Below, piece after piece: positions 8,869 through 16,953 of a stretch of DNA of 60,698 nt. Under the pieces are notes generated by a model. That model was given only the letters and a program-made list of their open reading frames with translations, did not search any database and was not told the origin of the DNA. Source of the DNA: Cyclobacteriaceae bacterium (lineage in GTDB: Bacteria > Bacteroidota > Bacteroidia > Cytophagales > Cyclobacteriaceae); contig JALONI010000007.1 of assembly GCA_025455015.1 (NCBI GenBank), positions 1-60,698 on the forward strand, in the 5' to 3' direction. The stretch's first letter is position 1; each line of letters starts with the position of its first letter. The position numbers and the translations under genes were made by a program.

Positions 8869-9465
8869 TTACGCGGGCTTCCACTTGATGGTGCAGCCTA
8901 CTGCCTTGGTTTTGGGCGTAGGTACCTCTTTGCCGGCCAGCAATGCGTCTACGGCTTCTTCCACATATTTCTTGGTCACGTTGGCGGCATCGCGGCTGTT
9001 ATCGATGGAGCCAATGTAGGCCACCGTCAAGTCTTTGGTGAGCACATACACGTGTGGCGTATTAGTGGCTCCGAAAGCTTTGGCCACGTTTTGGGTTTCA
9101 TCCACCAGGTAGGGAAAGTCGTAGCCTTTCTTCTTGGCGTAGTCCACCATTTTCTCAAAGGAGTCGCCCGCGGACACAGTCGGGTCATTGGGGTTGATGG
9201 CAATGACCGGAAACCCCTGCGAAGCATACTTCTTGTTCAGCGCCAGGATGCGCTCGTTGTACGCTTTGCTGACGGGGCACGTGTTGCAATCAAACATCAC
9301 AATAAAGCCTTTGGCGGTTTTGAAATCTGCCAACGACACCATTTTGCCATCTACATTTTTGAGTTTGAAGTCAGCCACCTTATCGCCTACGTCATAACCT
9401 TCTTTTACCGGTGCGGCCGCCACCAGCAGCGCAGCCACCGCCAACAGGGAGAGTACTTTTTTCAT
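8869..9465 (-). CDS. Exported thioredoxin-fold (redoxin/AhpC-TSA) protein
   Basis: A 198-residue protein with a signal peptide (MKKVLSLLAVAALLVAAAP) followed by a peroxiredoxin-like fold: VGDKVADFKLKNVDGKMVSL, then FIVMFDCNTCPVSKAYNERI with a CxxC at about residues 60-63, and ATNTPHVYVL with the cis-Pro. The CNTC motif in place of the usual peroxiredoxin TxxC suggests a dithiol oxidoreductase or resistance-type redoxin acting outside the cytoplasm. Its gene follows the TlpA-like gene by 19 bases on the same strand, and the strong terminator at 8811 ends the pair. The electron donor is not visible here. Confidence 0.9.
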   Translation of the reverse strand: MKKVLSLLAVAALLVAAAPVKEGYDVGDKVADFKLKNVDGKMVSLADFKTAKGFIVMFDCNTCPVSKAYNERILALNKKYASQGFPVIAINPNDPTVSAGDSFEKMVDYAKKKGYDFPYLVDETQNVAKAFGATNTPHVYVLTKDLTVAYIGSIDNSRDAANVTKKYVEEAVDALLAGKEVPTPKTKAVGCTIKWKPA

Positions 9466-9484
9466 GGTTTTATTTCTGTTTGGT

Positions 9485-9958
9485 TTATTTTACTTCGTCA
9501 ATCAGTTTTTCGAGGTCGCCCTCGTGCAGTTCCTTGTCCACAAACGTGCGCTTGCCCGTTTTGGTATTCACGATCAGGGTAGCCGGGATGGCACCCTGCC
9601 ACGTTTTTTCGATGACGTCAATCCACACGTTCGGATCTTTTTCGTCCAGGATCACAACCGTGGATTTCAGTTTTTTGCGCTCCACAAATTTATACACTTT
9701 GGCCGGGTTGGGGTCCAAGTCCAAGTCTACACTGACCAACGTTACGGCCACATCGGTTCGGGTTTGCCCCAGTTTCTCAAAGAGCGGCATCTCTTTGATG
9801 CACGGGGCGCACCAGGTAGCCCAGAAATTGATCACCTGAATTTGGTCGGATGGCTTTTCGATCAGTTGCTTGAGTTGTTCTACCTTCACCCGCGGGGGCG
9901 TCTGCCCGGGCAGCGCGCCCATTGACAGGGTCAGGACAAGAACAAGAATATACTTCAT
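9485..9958 (-). CDS. TlpA/ResA-like thiol:disulfide oxidoreductase
   Basis: A 157-residue exported thioredoxin-fold protein. It has a signal peptide (MKYILVLVLTLSMGALPGQ), the active-site motif INFWATWCAPCIKEMP at about residues 43-58, and a cis-Pro in GAIPATLIV. Such proteins reduce disulfides in the periplasm, for example during cytochrome maturation or general repair. It is the first gene of a two-gene operon with the redoxin protein. Start ATG 9958 is followed at once by the signal peptide. Confidence 0.92.
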   Translation of the reverse strand: MKYILVLVLTLSMGALPGQTPPRVKVEQLKQLIEKPSDQIQVINFWATWCAPCIKEMPLFEKLGQTRTDVAVTLVSVDLDLDPNPAKVYKFVERKKLKSTVVILDEKDPNVWIDVIEKTWQGAIPATLIVNTKTGKRTFVDKELHEGDLEKLIDEVK

Positions 9959-10297
9959 GGTGAAAGGGGATACGAAGTTGAGCGCGCGAAGTTAGCCAGC
10001 CGGAACGCTTTTACATGAGCGGAGCAATGCATGTACCGTTTTTCTGATAAAATCGTCTTTTTCAGGCATTTAGAAAATGGCATAAACCGGGCCAAAATAG
10101 AATTCCACAAAATCGCGGGGTTGTCCACATTACCGCTTTGTTACTTGTCAACAACTTGACTTTCAAATTTTTACCACGAATTCCGGAAGGCTCTTTTTTG
10201 TGGACAACTTTCCGCGGCAAAAATTTGAACCTTTTTGTAATGGTCAGATTTTCAGGGCCATAGAAGCATTACTTTTAACCATTTTCGCGTAAGGTTT
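9959..10297. other. Intergenic region with paired DnaA-box-like inverted repeat
   Basis: A 339-base divergent intergenic stretch between the TlpA gene and the nitronate monooxygenase gene. I see no gene. It is A/T-rich in its middle and holds a perfect 10-base inverted repeat, GTTGTCCACA (10120-10129) and TGTGGACAAC (10199-10208), separated by 69 bases. Each arm contains a one-mismatch DnaA box (TTATCCACA). It may simply hold the two divergent promoters; no full TAnnTTTG promoter was found. Confidence 0.4.
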
Positions 10298-11239
10298 ATG
10301 GGCAACAGGATCACGTCATTATTCAACATCGAGTACCCCATCATACAGGCCGGCATGGTCTGGTGCAGTGGCTGGCGGCTGGCCTCGGCCGTGAGCCACG
10401 CGGGGGGCCTGGGGCTCATCGGGGCCGGGTCTATGCACCCGCCTGTGCTGCGCGAACACATCCAAAAATGCAAGGCGGCCACCTCCAAGCCGTTTGGGGT
10501 AAACGTGCCGCTGCTGTACCCGCAAATCGATGAACTCATGCAAATCATTGCGGAAGAACAGGTGCCGATTGTCTTCACCTCGGCCGGCAACCCCGCCACG
10601 TGGACCGGCTTTCTGAAAAGCCGGGGAATGACTGTGGTGCATGTGGTGAGCAGTGCCAAGTTTGCCTACAAAAGCGAACAGGCAGGCGTGGATGCCGTAG
10701 TGGCCGAAGGCGTGGAGGCCGGTGGCCACAATGGCCGCGAGGAAACGACCACGCTGTGCCTGGTGCCGCTGGTGTGCGAAGCCGTGCGGCTGCCCGTCAT
10801 CGCAGCCGGTGGCATCGCTTCCGGAAAAGCGATGGCCGCCATGGAGGCGCTGGGTGCGGACGGGGTGCAGATCGGCTCGCGGTTTGCCGTCAGTGTGGAG
10901 TCATCCGCCCATGAGCGCTTCAAACAGCGCGTGGTGCAAGCCACCGAGGGCGACACCGTGCTGACCTTAAAAAAACTCACCCCCGTGCGGTTGCTCAAAA
11001 ACAAATTTTACGAGGCCATTGCCAAAGCCGAAGCGCACTCTGTTTCGAATGAAGAATTGAGAGCCCTGCTCGGCAAAGGCCGCGCAAAAAAGGGCATCTT
11101 CGAAGGCGACCTGGACGAGGGCGAACTGGAGATCGGCCAGGTGTCGGCCGCGTTGCGAGACATCAAGCCCGCAGGCGACATGGTTCGCGAAATCTGGCAG
11201 GACTATCTGGTCACCAAAACACGAATGGCCTCCTCATGA
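10298..11239 (+). CDS. Nitronate monooxygenase / FabK-like FMN flavoprotein
   Basis: A 313-residue TIM-barrel flavoprotein of the nitronate monooxygenase (2-nitropropane dioxygenase) family, which oxidises nitronates with O2 using FMN; FabK enoyl-ACP reductases share the fold. Visible signatures: YPIIQAGMVWCSG at the N-terminus, SAGNPATW, GVDAVVAEGVEAGGHNGRE (the conserved GxEAGGH phosphate/FMN and catalytic-His region at about residue 150), LPVIAAGGIASGKAM, and ALGADGVQIGSRF. The ATG at 10298 fits the family N-terminus. Its last four bases overlap the start of the VOC gene (ATGA), so the two are translationally coupled. The native substrate is uncertain. Confidence 0.9.
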   Translation: MGNRITSLFNIEYPIIQAGMVWCSGWRLASAVSHAGGLGLIGAGSMHPPVLREHIQKCKAATSKPFGVNVPLLYPQIDELMQIIAEEQVPIVFTSAGNPATWTGFLKSRGMTVVHVVSSAKFAYKSEQAGVDAVVAEGVEAGGHNGREETTTLCLVPLVCEAVRLPVIAAGGIASGKAMAAMEALGADGVQIGSRFAVSVESSAHERFKQRVVQATEGDTVLTLKKLTPVRLLKNKFYEAIAKAEAHSVSNEELRALLGKGRAKKGIFEGDLDEGELEIGQVSAALRDIKPAGDMVREIWQDYLVTKTRMASS

Positions 11240-11625
11240 ATCTGCGGCAGATCAAAGAAACGTGCCTTTACATGCGCGATCTGGAACAAGCCCGCGCCTT
11301 CTACCACGGCCTGTTGGGCTTGCCGGTCATCCACTACGTGCCCGACAAGCATATCTTTTTCCGGGCGGGCCCCTCGGTGTTGTTATGTTTCAATCCCGAT
11401 GACTCGCGGCTAAAGACGAGCCCTCCGGGTCATTTCAGCGAAGGCAAATACCACTTTGCGTTTGAGATTCCGGCTCATGAGTACGAAGAACACAAACGGC
11501 AACTTCGCGCGCGCGGCATTGTGATCACCGATGAGGTAACGTGGGCCAACGGGATGCAGTCGGTGTACTTCGAAGACCCCGCGGGCAACGTGCTGGAATT
11601 GGTGCCCGAGGGCGTGTGGGAGTAA
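11236..11625 (+). CDS. VOC (glyoxalase/dioxygenase) superfamily protein
   Basis: A 129-residue single-domain protein of the vicinal oxygen chelate superfamily. The two beta-alpha-beta-beta-beta modules are visible: ETCLYMRDLEQARAFYHGLLGLPV, then KYHFAFEIPAHEYEEH, and MQSVYFEDPAGNVLELV at the end with the conserved metal-ligand Glu (LELV) and a likely His in YHFAFEI. The reaction is unknown. The start codon overlaps the stop of the nitronate monooxygenase gene, implying coordinate expression. Confidence 0.87.
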   Translation: MNLRQIKETCLYMRDLEQARAFYHGLLGLPVIHYVPDKHIFFRAGPSVLLCFNPDDSRLKTSPPGHFSEGKYHFAFEIPAHEYEEHKRQLRARGIVITDEVTWANGMQSVYFEDPAGNVLELVPEGVWE

Positions 11626-12136
11626 GATTGCGTTTCTTTGGGTGCTGCACCTTGTGGCCGGGCCACGAACGTATCTGGAACACCAGCGTTGGCACAAGGT
11701 GCCAAAAACCTGATGTGTCATGAGTGGGCCCGTTTAAAGCACAATCACTTCCTTATCATGTACTTATCAAATGTTGCGTGCTGCATAATTTCTGTGATTT
11801 CGGCCAGTCAGTTTTATCCGATCTTCTCGTCACGAAATTACACGGGGCTGTTGGTCGGATTACATGGCTCTTCGGTTGTGCAACAACCACAACGTGTTTC
11901 TGTAATGGCGGGGGTCGATCTCCTCACTACGTTTCGATTTCACTTTTTTTTGCCCCGGCACAGGTCGTACCTAGTCGGGCTCGAAAATTTCATTTCTAAG
12001 CCGGCCACCGCACAAGCCCAAACGTTACGTCTTTAAGGGCCTTGGAAACACTCCTATTCAGACGGAAATTATACCCTGAGAACAGGGGTGATAATTTTAC
12101 ATTGCGGGTATTAACAAATAACTAATTTTCTGTCCA
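11626..12136. repeat. Non-coding 511-base stretch with hairpin and decayed island-type repeat
   Basis: No convincing gene is seen. A 10-base perfect inverted repeat (GCACCTTGTG 11647-11656, CACAAGGTGC 11693-11702) and a nested hairpin TTGGCAC-AAG-GTGCCAA (11689-11705) follow the VOC gene and may end its transcript. At 11873-11910 a segment beginning GGTTGTGCAACAA and continuing CGTGTTTCTGTAATGG closely resembles the right arms of the island repeats at 26051 and 33350. The sequence marks the switch from GC-balanced to A/T-rich DNA, so it probably forms the left boundary of the acquired 12.1-14.3 kb segment. Confidence 0.55.
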
Positions 12137-12685
12137 ATGCAAAGCATATCTGACAATACCTTACTTGACAAAGTTAAAGCCGAAGAAAGCGCCTCTTTTG
12201 CGTTGTTGTACAAATTCTATTTTGCGCCAATTGCCTCATACGTAAAAAGAAATCAAGGGAATAACGAAGACGCAGAAGACATCTTCCAAGAAACAGTTCT
12301 GGTGTTACTTCAAAAAGTACGAGAACCGGATTTTGTATTGACTTCATCTCTAAAAACCTACCTGTATGCCATTTCAAAAAATCTTTGGCTAAAACGGCTA
12401 AGGGATAATAAAATAAAATTCAGTGATAGCGCCAACGTTGACTTTGAAATAGAACCATTTGAAATTGAACAAGAAATATCAAAAGAAGAAAAAGTAACGT
12501 CATGGCTTAGCAAAATCACCGAAAACTGCCAACGTATACTAAAAGCAATTTTCTATTACCAAGAACCAATGAGTGCGCTCATGGCAAAGATGGGCTGGAA
12601 AAATAAACACACGGCAGCCAATCAACAATATAAATGTATTCAGCAAATAAAAAAAGAACGGCAAAAAGAAAAGGGGCTTGATTAG
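12137..12685 (+). CDS. ECF-type RNA polymerase sigma factor (A/T-rich segment)
   Basis: A 182-residue extracytoplasmic-function sigma factor. Region 2 is clear (ASFALLYKFYFAPIASYV, DAEDIFQETVLVLLQKV, SSLKTYLYAISKNLWL); region 4 is weaker but holds a plausible helix-turn-helix (RILKAIFYYQEPMSALMAKMGWKNKHTAANQQYKCIQQI). Codon use is strongly A/T-ending, unlike the genes before 11.6 kb and after 14.5 kb, which suggests transfer. No anti-sigma gene adjoins it; instead two tiny ORFs follow on the same strand before a strong terminator at 13188. It probably directs its own operon, but no promoter dyad is evident. Confidence 0.88.
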   Translation: MQSISDNTLLDKVKAEESASFALLYKFYFAPIASYVKRNQGNNEDAEDIFQETVLVLLQKVREPDFVLTSSLKTYLYAISKNLWLKRLRDNKIKFSDSANVDFEIEPFEIEQEISKEEKVTSWLSKITENCQRILKAIFYYQEPMSALMAKMGWKNKHTAANQQYKCIQQIKKERQKEKGLD

Positions 12686-12862
12686 CCCTTTTTCATTCAA
12701 CGATGCCTGGGTGATAATTTTTAATTTGAGGTATCAATATGAAATTCGCCATAAAGCTTGCCAAGGCCCCGCAAGGCCTCTGCAAATAGTATGACTTGGC
12801 GATCACTTGCCTGTAGCCGAACCAAATAAATTTTTCAATTAATAACGTAAAACAACAATCGT

Positions 12863-12943
12863 ATGTCAAAAAGAACGAAAATAATCCTTTGTGTGGTTTC
12901 CGTTGCCTCACTGGCAGCGTGTATTTATCACTTCTTCGGTTAA
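12863..12943 (+). CDS. Candidate 26-residue hydrophobic peptide
   Basis: An ATG-started ORF encoding MSKRTKIILCVVSVASLAAC followed by IYHFFG. It has a positively charged N-terminus, one hydrophobic helix of about 16 residues and an aromatic end, as in a single-pass membrane peptide or a toxin-like small protein. The segment LAAC also resembles a lipobox. It lies between the ECF gene and the terminator, in the same direction. Such a short ORF could occur by chance, so support is limited to composition and position. Confidence 0.4.
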   Translation: MSKRTKIILCVVSVASLAACIYHFFG

Positions 12944-12969
12944 ACCATCTACCTTTAAAAGTGTAAACA

Positions 12970-13176
12970 ATGGAAGAGTCAATAAATGTCTGGGGCATCA
13001 AAGAGTTTGAGGGCGATGGTATAAGCTGCCCGATTACTCCCGCAAACCTGCCCATCCACAAAAAACTAATACTTTTCTTTTTTAGGTTTGGCATTTGCCC
13101 AATGTGTGTAACAATGAGCTTGGGCTATAGTATTCTAAAACCTTTTAAAAGAATGGTTGCCGAGTTCAAAAAGTAA
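12970..13176 (+). CDS. Candidate 68-residue small protein downstream of the ECF sigma factor
   Basis: The ORF begins MEESINVWGIKEFEGDGI and contains one hydrophobic stretch around ILFFFRFGICPMCVTMSLGY with a CxxC pair, then a basic tail. I do not recognise the family. It starts 26 bases after the 26-residue ORF and ends 11 bases before a strong plus-strand terminator, which favours its being part of a real transcript with the sigma factor. It may be a membrane-bound anti-sigma-like or sensing peptide; that is inference. Confidence 0.45.
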   Translation: MEESINVWGIKEFEGDGISCPITPANLPIHKKLILFFFRFGICPMCVTMSLGYSILKPFKRMVAEFKK

Positions 13177-13187
13177 CACAATAACAA

Positions 13188-13227
13188 TTGCTCATAAATG
13201 CCGCTGGCATTTATGAGCAATTTTTTT
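13188..13227 (+). terminator. Strong intrinsic terminator after the ECF operon
   Basis: A perfect 15-base stem (TTGCTCATAAATGCC and its complement, loop GCT) directly followed by seven T. It ends transcription of the ECF unit and can also act on the minus-strand HxlR gene that converges on it. Confidence 0.9.
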
Positions 13228-13290
13228 CATTGTAGAGAGCTTGGCAAAAAACGCGCTGCCTACAAGGGCGTTGCTCCTGTAGGACAACAC

Positions 13291-13632
13291 TCAACCCTTG
13301 ACTGCCGTCTCTACGGCTTTACGACTTTCTCCCCACTCATACATCAGGTTGATAACAGGCATTAATGAATGACCAACATCTGTAAGTGTGTAATCAACTC
13401 TTGGTGGAACCACTGCATACACTTTGCGACTAATAATCTTATCGTCTTCAAGCTCACGCAAATTTGCCGTGAGCATTCGCTTACTTATTCCCTTTACCAA
13501 CCTGGATAATTCACCAAACCTGCGGACATCCGTAGAAATCAAATAAATTATCATAGGCTTCCACTTTCCACCTATCACTTTCAGCGTTTCTTCAACGGGG
13601 CAAGAAAAAAATTCGGTACAATTTTTTGACAT
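13291..13632 (-). CDS. HxlR-family transcriptional regulator
   Basis: A 113-residue winged-helix regulator with the family hallmarks: FSCPVEETLKVIGGKWKPMIIYLI near the N-terminus (Cys at residue 11, the redox or quinone-sensing Cys of many HxlR members), FGELSRLVKGISKRMLTANLRELE recognition helix region, and VPPRVDYTLTDVGHSL wing. It is divergently placed from the NAD(P)H oxidoreductase gene with 113 bases between starts, the usual layout of a quinone- or electrophile-responsive regulator and its target. It is A/T-rich like its neighbours. Confidence 0.93.
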   Translation of the reverse strand: MSKNCTEFFSCPVEETLKVIGGKWKPMIIYLISTDVRRFGELSRLVKGISKRMLTANLRELEDDKIISRKVYAVVPPRVDYTLTDVGHSLMPVINLMYEWGESRKAVETAVKG

Positions 13633-13745
13633 AACTGACTGATTTTGTGCAATTGTTACTCTTTGGTAACTAATAGCGTTTCGTGTAACTACTTTTAAAT
13701 GTAGATACTATAAACGATTGTTGCAAATCATTTAAAATTCAATGC
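13633..13745. promoter_or_regulatory. Shared HxlR / oxidoreductase control region
   Basis: This divergent intergenic region holds a short dyad, GTTAC-TCTTTG-GTAAC, close to the HxlR start, and further TAAC/GTA half-sites (GTGTAAC, ATGTAGATAC). HxlR proteins commonly bind such TAC/GTA dyads. The assignment as operator is inferred from position and symmetry only. Confidence 0.45.
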
Positions 13746-14333
13746 GTGGTGGACAAGAAAAAAATACTGATCATCAATGGTCATCCAAACCAAAATAGTT
13801 TTTGCCGTGCCTTAGCGGATGCTTACCACAAAGGAAGCAAATCAGAAGGACACGAAGTCCAACTGCTGCATTTGAGGGATTTAGAGTTTACGTTAGATCT
13901 CAGTAAGTGGCGCAGCCTTAACACGGACCTTGAACCAGACCTATTACGGACACAACAACTAATTACGTGGGCAAATCATATAGTGGTCATTCATCCCGTA
14001 TGGTGGGGTTCTGTGCCCGCATTGTTAAAAGGCTTTTTTGACCGTGCGTTAACATCCGGATTTGCTTTTAAGCACAGAGAAAACAGCCATTTATGGGATA
14101 AACTGTTAAGCGGAAAAACCGGGCATATAATCTATACCGGTGATACCCCGACTTGGGTATATAAATTGTTCTATAACTCGCCCTCCGTTAAGCAGGTTAA
14201 AAAAATTACGCTGGAATATTGCGGTATCAAACCTGTAAAAGTTACCGCCATTGCTCCCATCCATAATTCTACGGCAGAATTTCGGAAGAAATGGCTAAAC
14301 AAAATTGAAGCAATAGCCAAAAATCAAAATTAG
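13746..14333 (+). CDS. NAD(P)H-dependent oxidoreductase, flavodoxin-like fold (MdaB/KefF type)
   Basis: A 195-residue protein of the NQO1/MdaB-like quinone reductase group. Signatures: KILIINGHPNQNSFCRALADAY (flavin phosphate loop), HIVVIHPVWWGSVPALLKGFFDRALTSGFAF (the conserved P-x-WW-x-x-P-A-LK-G-F-D-R motif), and SGKTGHIIYTGDTP. Such enzymes reduce quinones or nitro compounds with two electrons. No in-frame ATG fits; GTG 13746 or the next GTG at 13749 is the likely start. Divergent from the HxlR gene that probably controls it. Confidence 0.9.
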   Translation: MVDKKKILIINGHPNQNSFCRALADAYHKGSKSEGHEVQLLHLRDLEFTLDLSKWRSLNTDLEPDLLRTQQLITWANHIVVIHPVWWGSVPALLKGFFDRALTSGFAFKHRENSHLWDKLLSGKTGHIIYTGDTPTWVYKLFYNSPSVKQVKKITLEYCGIKPVKVTAIAPIHNSTAEFRKKWLNKIEAIAKNQN

Positions 14334-14558
14334 GAGAGGCATTTTTGAGTCTACATTCAAGTAGTCCGAAAAGGTTTAAACACCATAGTCAGTGATCGAT
14401 TGATACAAATTGATAGGTACGTAGCCAAACCCATTTGAACCTTTGATACAGGACAAAAAAGAATGGTTTGGATAAAGAAGACGGCACACAATCAGGGAAC
14501 CTGCCTTGCCTGTTGCCGCGGGCAGCGCACGCCTCTCACATCCCAGGGCTGGCAGATG

Positions 14559-14801
14559 CTACTGCATGTGCCACTTCCATTGTCGAACCGGCTCTGAGGC
14601 ATTGGCTGTGGGCTGTTGCTGTGTACGCCAGTCCTGGTAGTCTTTAAATTGTACACAGTCATTCAGCAACTCGTTGTCCTGCAGGATTCGAATGATTTTT
14701 TCACGCTCAAAGGTTTTCCAAAACAACTCTTGTTCGCTCTTTGCCAGGGATGACACCCGTACAAACTCGATCCCCTTATATACTTCTGGCTGCAGCTTCA
14801 T
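14559..14801 (-). CDS. Small conserved protein of unknown function (80 residues)
   Basis: The ORF starts MKLQPEVYKGIEFVRVSSLA and contains EKIIRILQDNELLNDCVQFKDYQDW, a pattern I recall from short uncharacterised Bacteroidota proteins. There is no signal peptide and no motif that indicates function. It is divergent from the lipoprotein gene at 14882, sharing an 80-base intergenic region. The start is placed at the internal ATG 14801 because the 15 codons upstream do not look conserved. Between 14334 and 14558 I see no gene. Confidence 0.6.
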   Translation of the reverse strand: MKLQPEVYKGIEFVRVSSLAKSEQELFWKTFEREKIIRILQDNELLNDCVQFKDYQDWRTQQQPTANASEPVRQWKWHMQ

Positions 14802-14881
14802 ATCATTATCCACGCTTTGTTTACTTTTATGCGGGGCCTCACGCACACGTAACCCCGCGCAAACCTTTATTTCGACACGTT

Positions 14882-15775
14882 ATGGCAAAATCAATGCCTG
14901 TTTTGGTGCTTGGTATAGGGCTGTTGGCCGGTTGCCAACCCACCCCGGGTACAACTACGACCCGCACGCTCGAAGCGGATTTCAAAAGCTATTGGTACGC
15001 AGGCCTGGCCGAAATCAGCAGCTATGAATTGGACCAATCGCGCTATGGCGAACCCCGAAGCGGAACGGCCGTGCTCATTTTTGTCACCGAGGACTTCTCG
15101 AAAACAAAACACGTGAAGTTGGACGACCCGGCCCGGGCCGCGGCCGACAAAGAAAGTGTACTCAAACTGAATTTCACCAAGAATTTTGTCACCGGCCTTT
15201 ATCCGTATTCCATGATGTTGTCATCGTTTACGCCCTTGGGCTGGCAAGGCCACGCCCTGAAGCTGTCGATGAGCAGCCAGGAATGGTGCGGACACATGTA
15301 CACACAGGTCAATCAACAAGCGGATGGGTTTCATGTGCTGTCGCGATCCTATTTTGAAAAAGAGGGAGACGAAGAATTTTCGCTGCCCTTGGTGTGGCTG
15401 GAAGATGAGTTGTGGGCGCTGCTGCGGATTTCCCCTTCGCAATTGCCGGTGGGCGAGTTTGACTTGCTGCCGGGCTTGTTTTTTTCGCGCTTGCTCCACC
15501 AGCCCCTCAGCCCCGTGCGGGCCGAAGGAAAACGAGAAACCAAAGACGGTCAATCGACCTATTCGATTGCGATGCCTTCGCTGGGACGCACGCTGGCCAT
15601 TTCCTTTCAATCAACGTTCCCCTACGGCATCACGGGCTGGGAGGAAACGTTTCAGGAGCGCGGCCAGCGCGTGACCACCACCGCCCGGTTGAAGAAAACA
15701 CTGCGCACGGATTACTGGGCAAAAAACAGCAATGCTTTTCTGCCGCTGCGCGATTCGCTGGCCTTGCCGCGCTAA
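14882..15775 (+). CDS. Conserved Bacteroidota lipoprotein, often mislabelled Maf
   Basis: A 297-residue lipoprotein with lipobox LLAGC at residues 15-19, so it is anchored in the envelope. Internal segments YWYAGLAEISSYELDQSRYGE, TAVLIFVTEDFS, VLKLNFTKNFVTGLYPYSMM and SSQEWCGHMYTQ match a family widespread in Bacteroidota whose members are sometimes annotated as 'septum formation inhibitor Maf' although they have no Maf nucleotide pyrophosphatase motif. The function is unknown. The start at ATG 14882 is preferred to upstream codons because it places the lipobox correctly. The PLP enzyme gene follows 16 bases later. Confidence 0.82.
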   Translation: MAKSMPVLVLGIGLLAGCQPTPGTTTTRTLEADFKSYWYAGLAEISSYELDQSRYGEPRSGTAVLIFVTEDFSKTKHVKLDDPARAAADKESVLKLNFTKNFVTGLYPYSMMLSSFTPLGWQGHALKLSMSSQEWCGHMYTQVNQQADGFHVLSRSYFEKEGDEEFSLPLVWLEDELWALLRISPSQLPVGEFDLLPGLFFSRLLHQPLSPVRAEGKRETKDGQSTYSIAMPSLGRTLAISFQSTFPYGITGWEETFQERGQRVTTTARLKKTLRTDYWAKNSNAFLPLRDSLALPR

Positions 15776-15791
15776 CCCCTTTCTACCGACT

Positions 15792-16949
15792 ATGCCCCTC
15801 GCCAACCAACGAAGTAAGTTTGCCCTCGCGCGCGATCACACGTTTCTGAATTGCGCCTACATGTCGCCTTTGCTCAAAACCGTGGAGCAGGCAGGCCTGG
15901 CGGGCATACGCCTAAAGCGCAACCCGGGGTACATGAATGCCCGCGACTTTTTTGACACCACCGACCGGGTGCGTGCAGTGTTTGGCAAACTCATTCACGC
16001 ACCCGCGCAACAAATCGCCATGATCCCTTCGGTTTCCTATGGCATGGCCGTGGTCACGAAAAATCTGTCCATCCGAAAAGATCAACACATCATGGTGGCC
16101 GATGGTCAGTTCCCCAGCAACGTGTACCCTTGGCTAAGGGTGCAGGCCGATACGGGTGCCCGCGTACGGATCATCGATCCGCCCCACACACGAGAACACC
16201 GGGGCCGGCAGTGGAACGCGCGCATCCTGGAATCCATTAACCACCAGACGCGGCTGGTTGCCTTGGGCAATATTCACTGGGCGGATGGCACTTGGTTTGA
16301 CTTACAAGCGATCCGCCAGCGCACGCGCGAAGTGGGGGCCTGGTTGGTCATTGACGGCACGCAATCAGTGGGCGCATTGCCATTGGATGTGCGCGCCATC
16401 CAACCCGAGGCGTTGATCTGTGCCGGCTACAAATGGCTGCTGGGCCCGTATGCCATGGGCATGGCCTATTACGCACCCGCGTTGAACCACGGCACCCCGG
16501 TCGAAGAAAACTGGATCAACCGCTTGCACAGCGAAGACTTTACGGGACTGGTCAACTACCAGCCCGAATACCAGCCGGGCGCCTTGCGCTATGATGTGGG
16601 CGAGCGGAGTAACTTTGTTTTGACGCCCATGATGCTTGCGGCACTAAAGCAAGTGCTGGCATGGAAGCCCTCCGCTATTCAACAGTATTGCCAACACATC
16701 ACGCAGCAGGAAGTAGTGCGTTTGCGCCAGCATGGCTTTTGGGTGGAAGAAGAGGCGTGGCGCGCCCATCACTTGTTTGGCATTCGCCTGCCGGCAGACA
16801 TTCCGCTGGAAAAGGCCCGTAAAAAACTCGCGCGCGAAAAGATATCTGTCTCGTTTCGGGGCGATGCCATCCGGGTATCGCCACACGTGTACAATACGAC
16901 ACGCGACATAAAAAACTTAGGTGACGCCTTACTGGAGCTAACCCGATAG
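15792..16949 (+). CDS. Aminotransferase class V-fold PLP enzyme
   Basis: A 385-residue enzyme of the class V aminotransferase/cysteine desulfurase fold. Seen: LNCAYMSPL at the N-terminus, GMAVVTKNL, DGQFPSNVYPW, GAWLVIDGTQSVGALPLDV (the Asp that holds the PLP ring nitrogen), and ICAGYKWLLGPYAMG with the PLP Lys in GYKW. It lacks the flexible Cys loop characteristic of IscS/SufS desulfurases, so it may be a kynureninase-, isopenicillin-epimerase- or desulfurase-like enzyme; the substrate is not evident. It is the middle gene of a compact run with the lipoprotein and the YciI-like gene (gaps 16 and 4 bases). Confidence 0.85.
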   Translation: MPLANQRSKFALARDHTFLNCAYMSPLLKTVEQAGLAGIRLKRNPGYMNARDFFDTTDRVRAVFGKLIHAPAQQIAMIPSVSYGMAVVTKNLSIRKDQHIMVADGQFPSNVYPWLRVQADTGARVRIIDPPHTREHRGRQWNARILESINHQTRLVALGNIHWADGTWFDLQAIRQRTREVGAWLVIDGTQSVGALPLDVRAIQPEALICAGYKWLLGPYAMGMAYYAPALNHGTPVEENWINRLHSEDFTGLVNYQPEYQPGALRYDVGERSNFVLTPMMLAALKQVLAWKPSAIQQYCQHITQQEVVRLRQHGFWVEEEAWRAHHLFGIRLPADIPLEKARKKLAREKISVSFRGDAIRVSPHVYNTTRDIKNLGDALLELTR

Positions 16950-16953
16950 AATC

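Noticed and set aside
11638-12036. 132-codon open frame upstream of the ECF gene
   Set aside because: Its translation has no coherent composition, and it overlaps hairpins and repeat remnants.
12693-13094. 133-codon minus-strand frame opposite the tiny ECF-operon ORFs
   Set aside because: Low-complexity composition, no motif, and the plus-strand terminator at 13188 favours transcription in the other direction.
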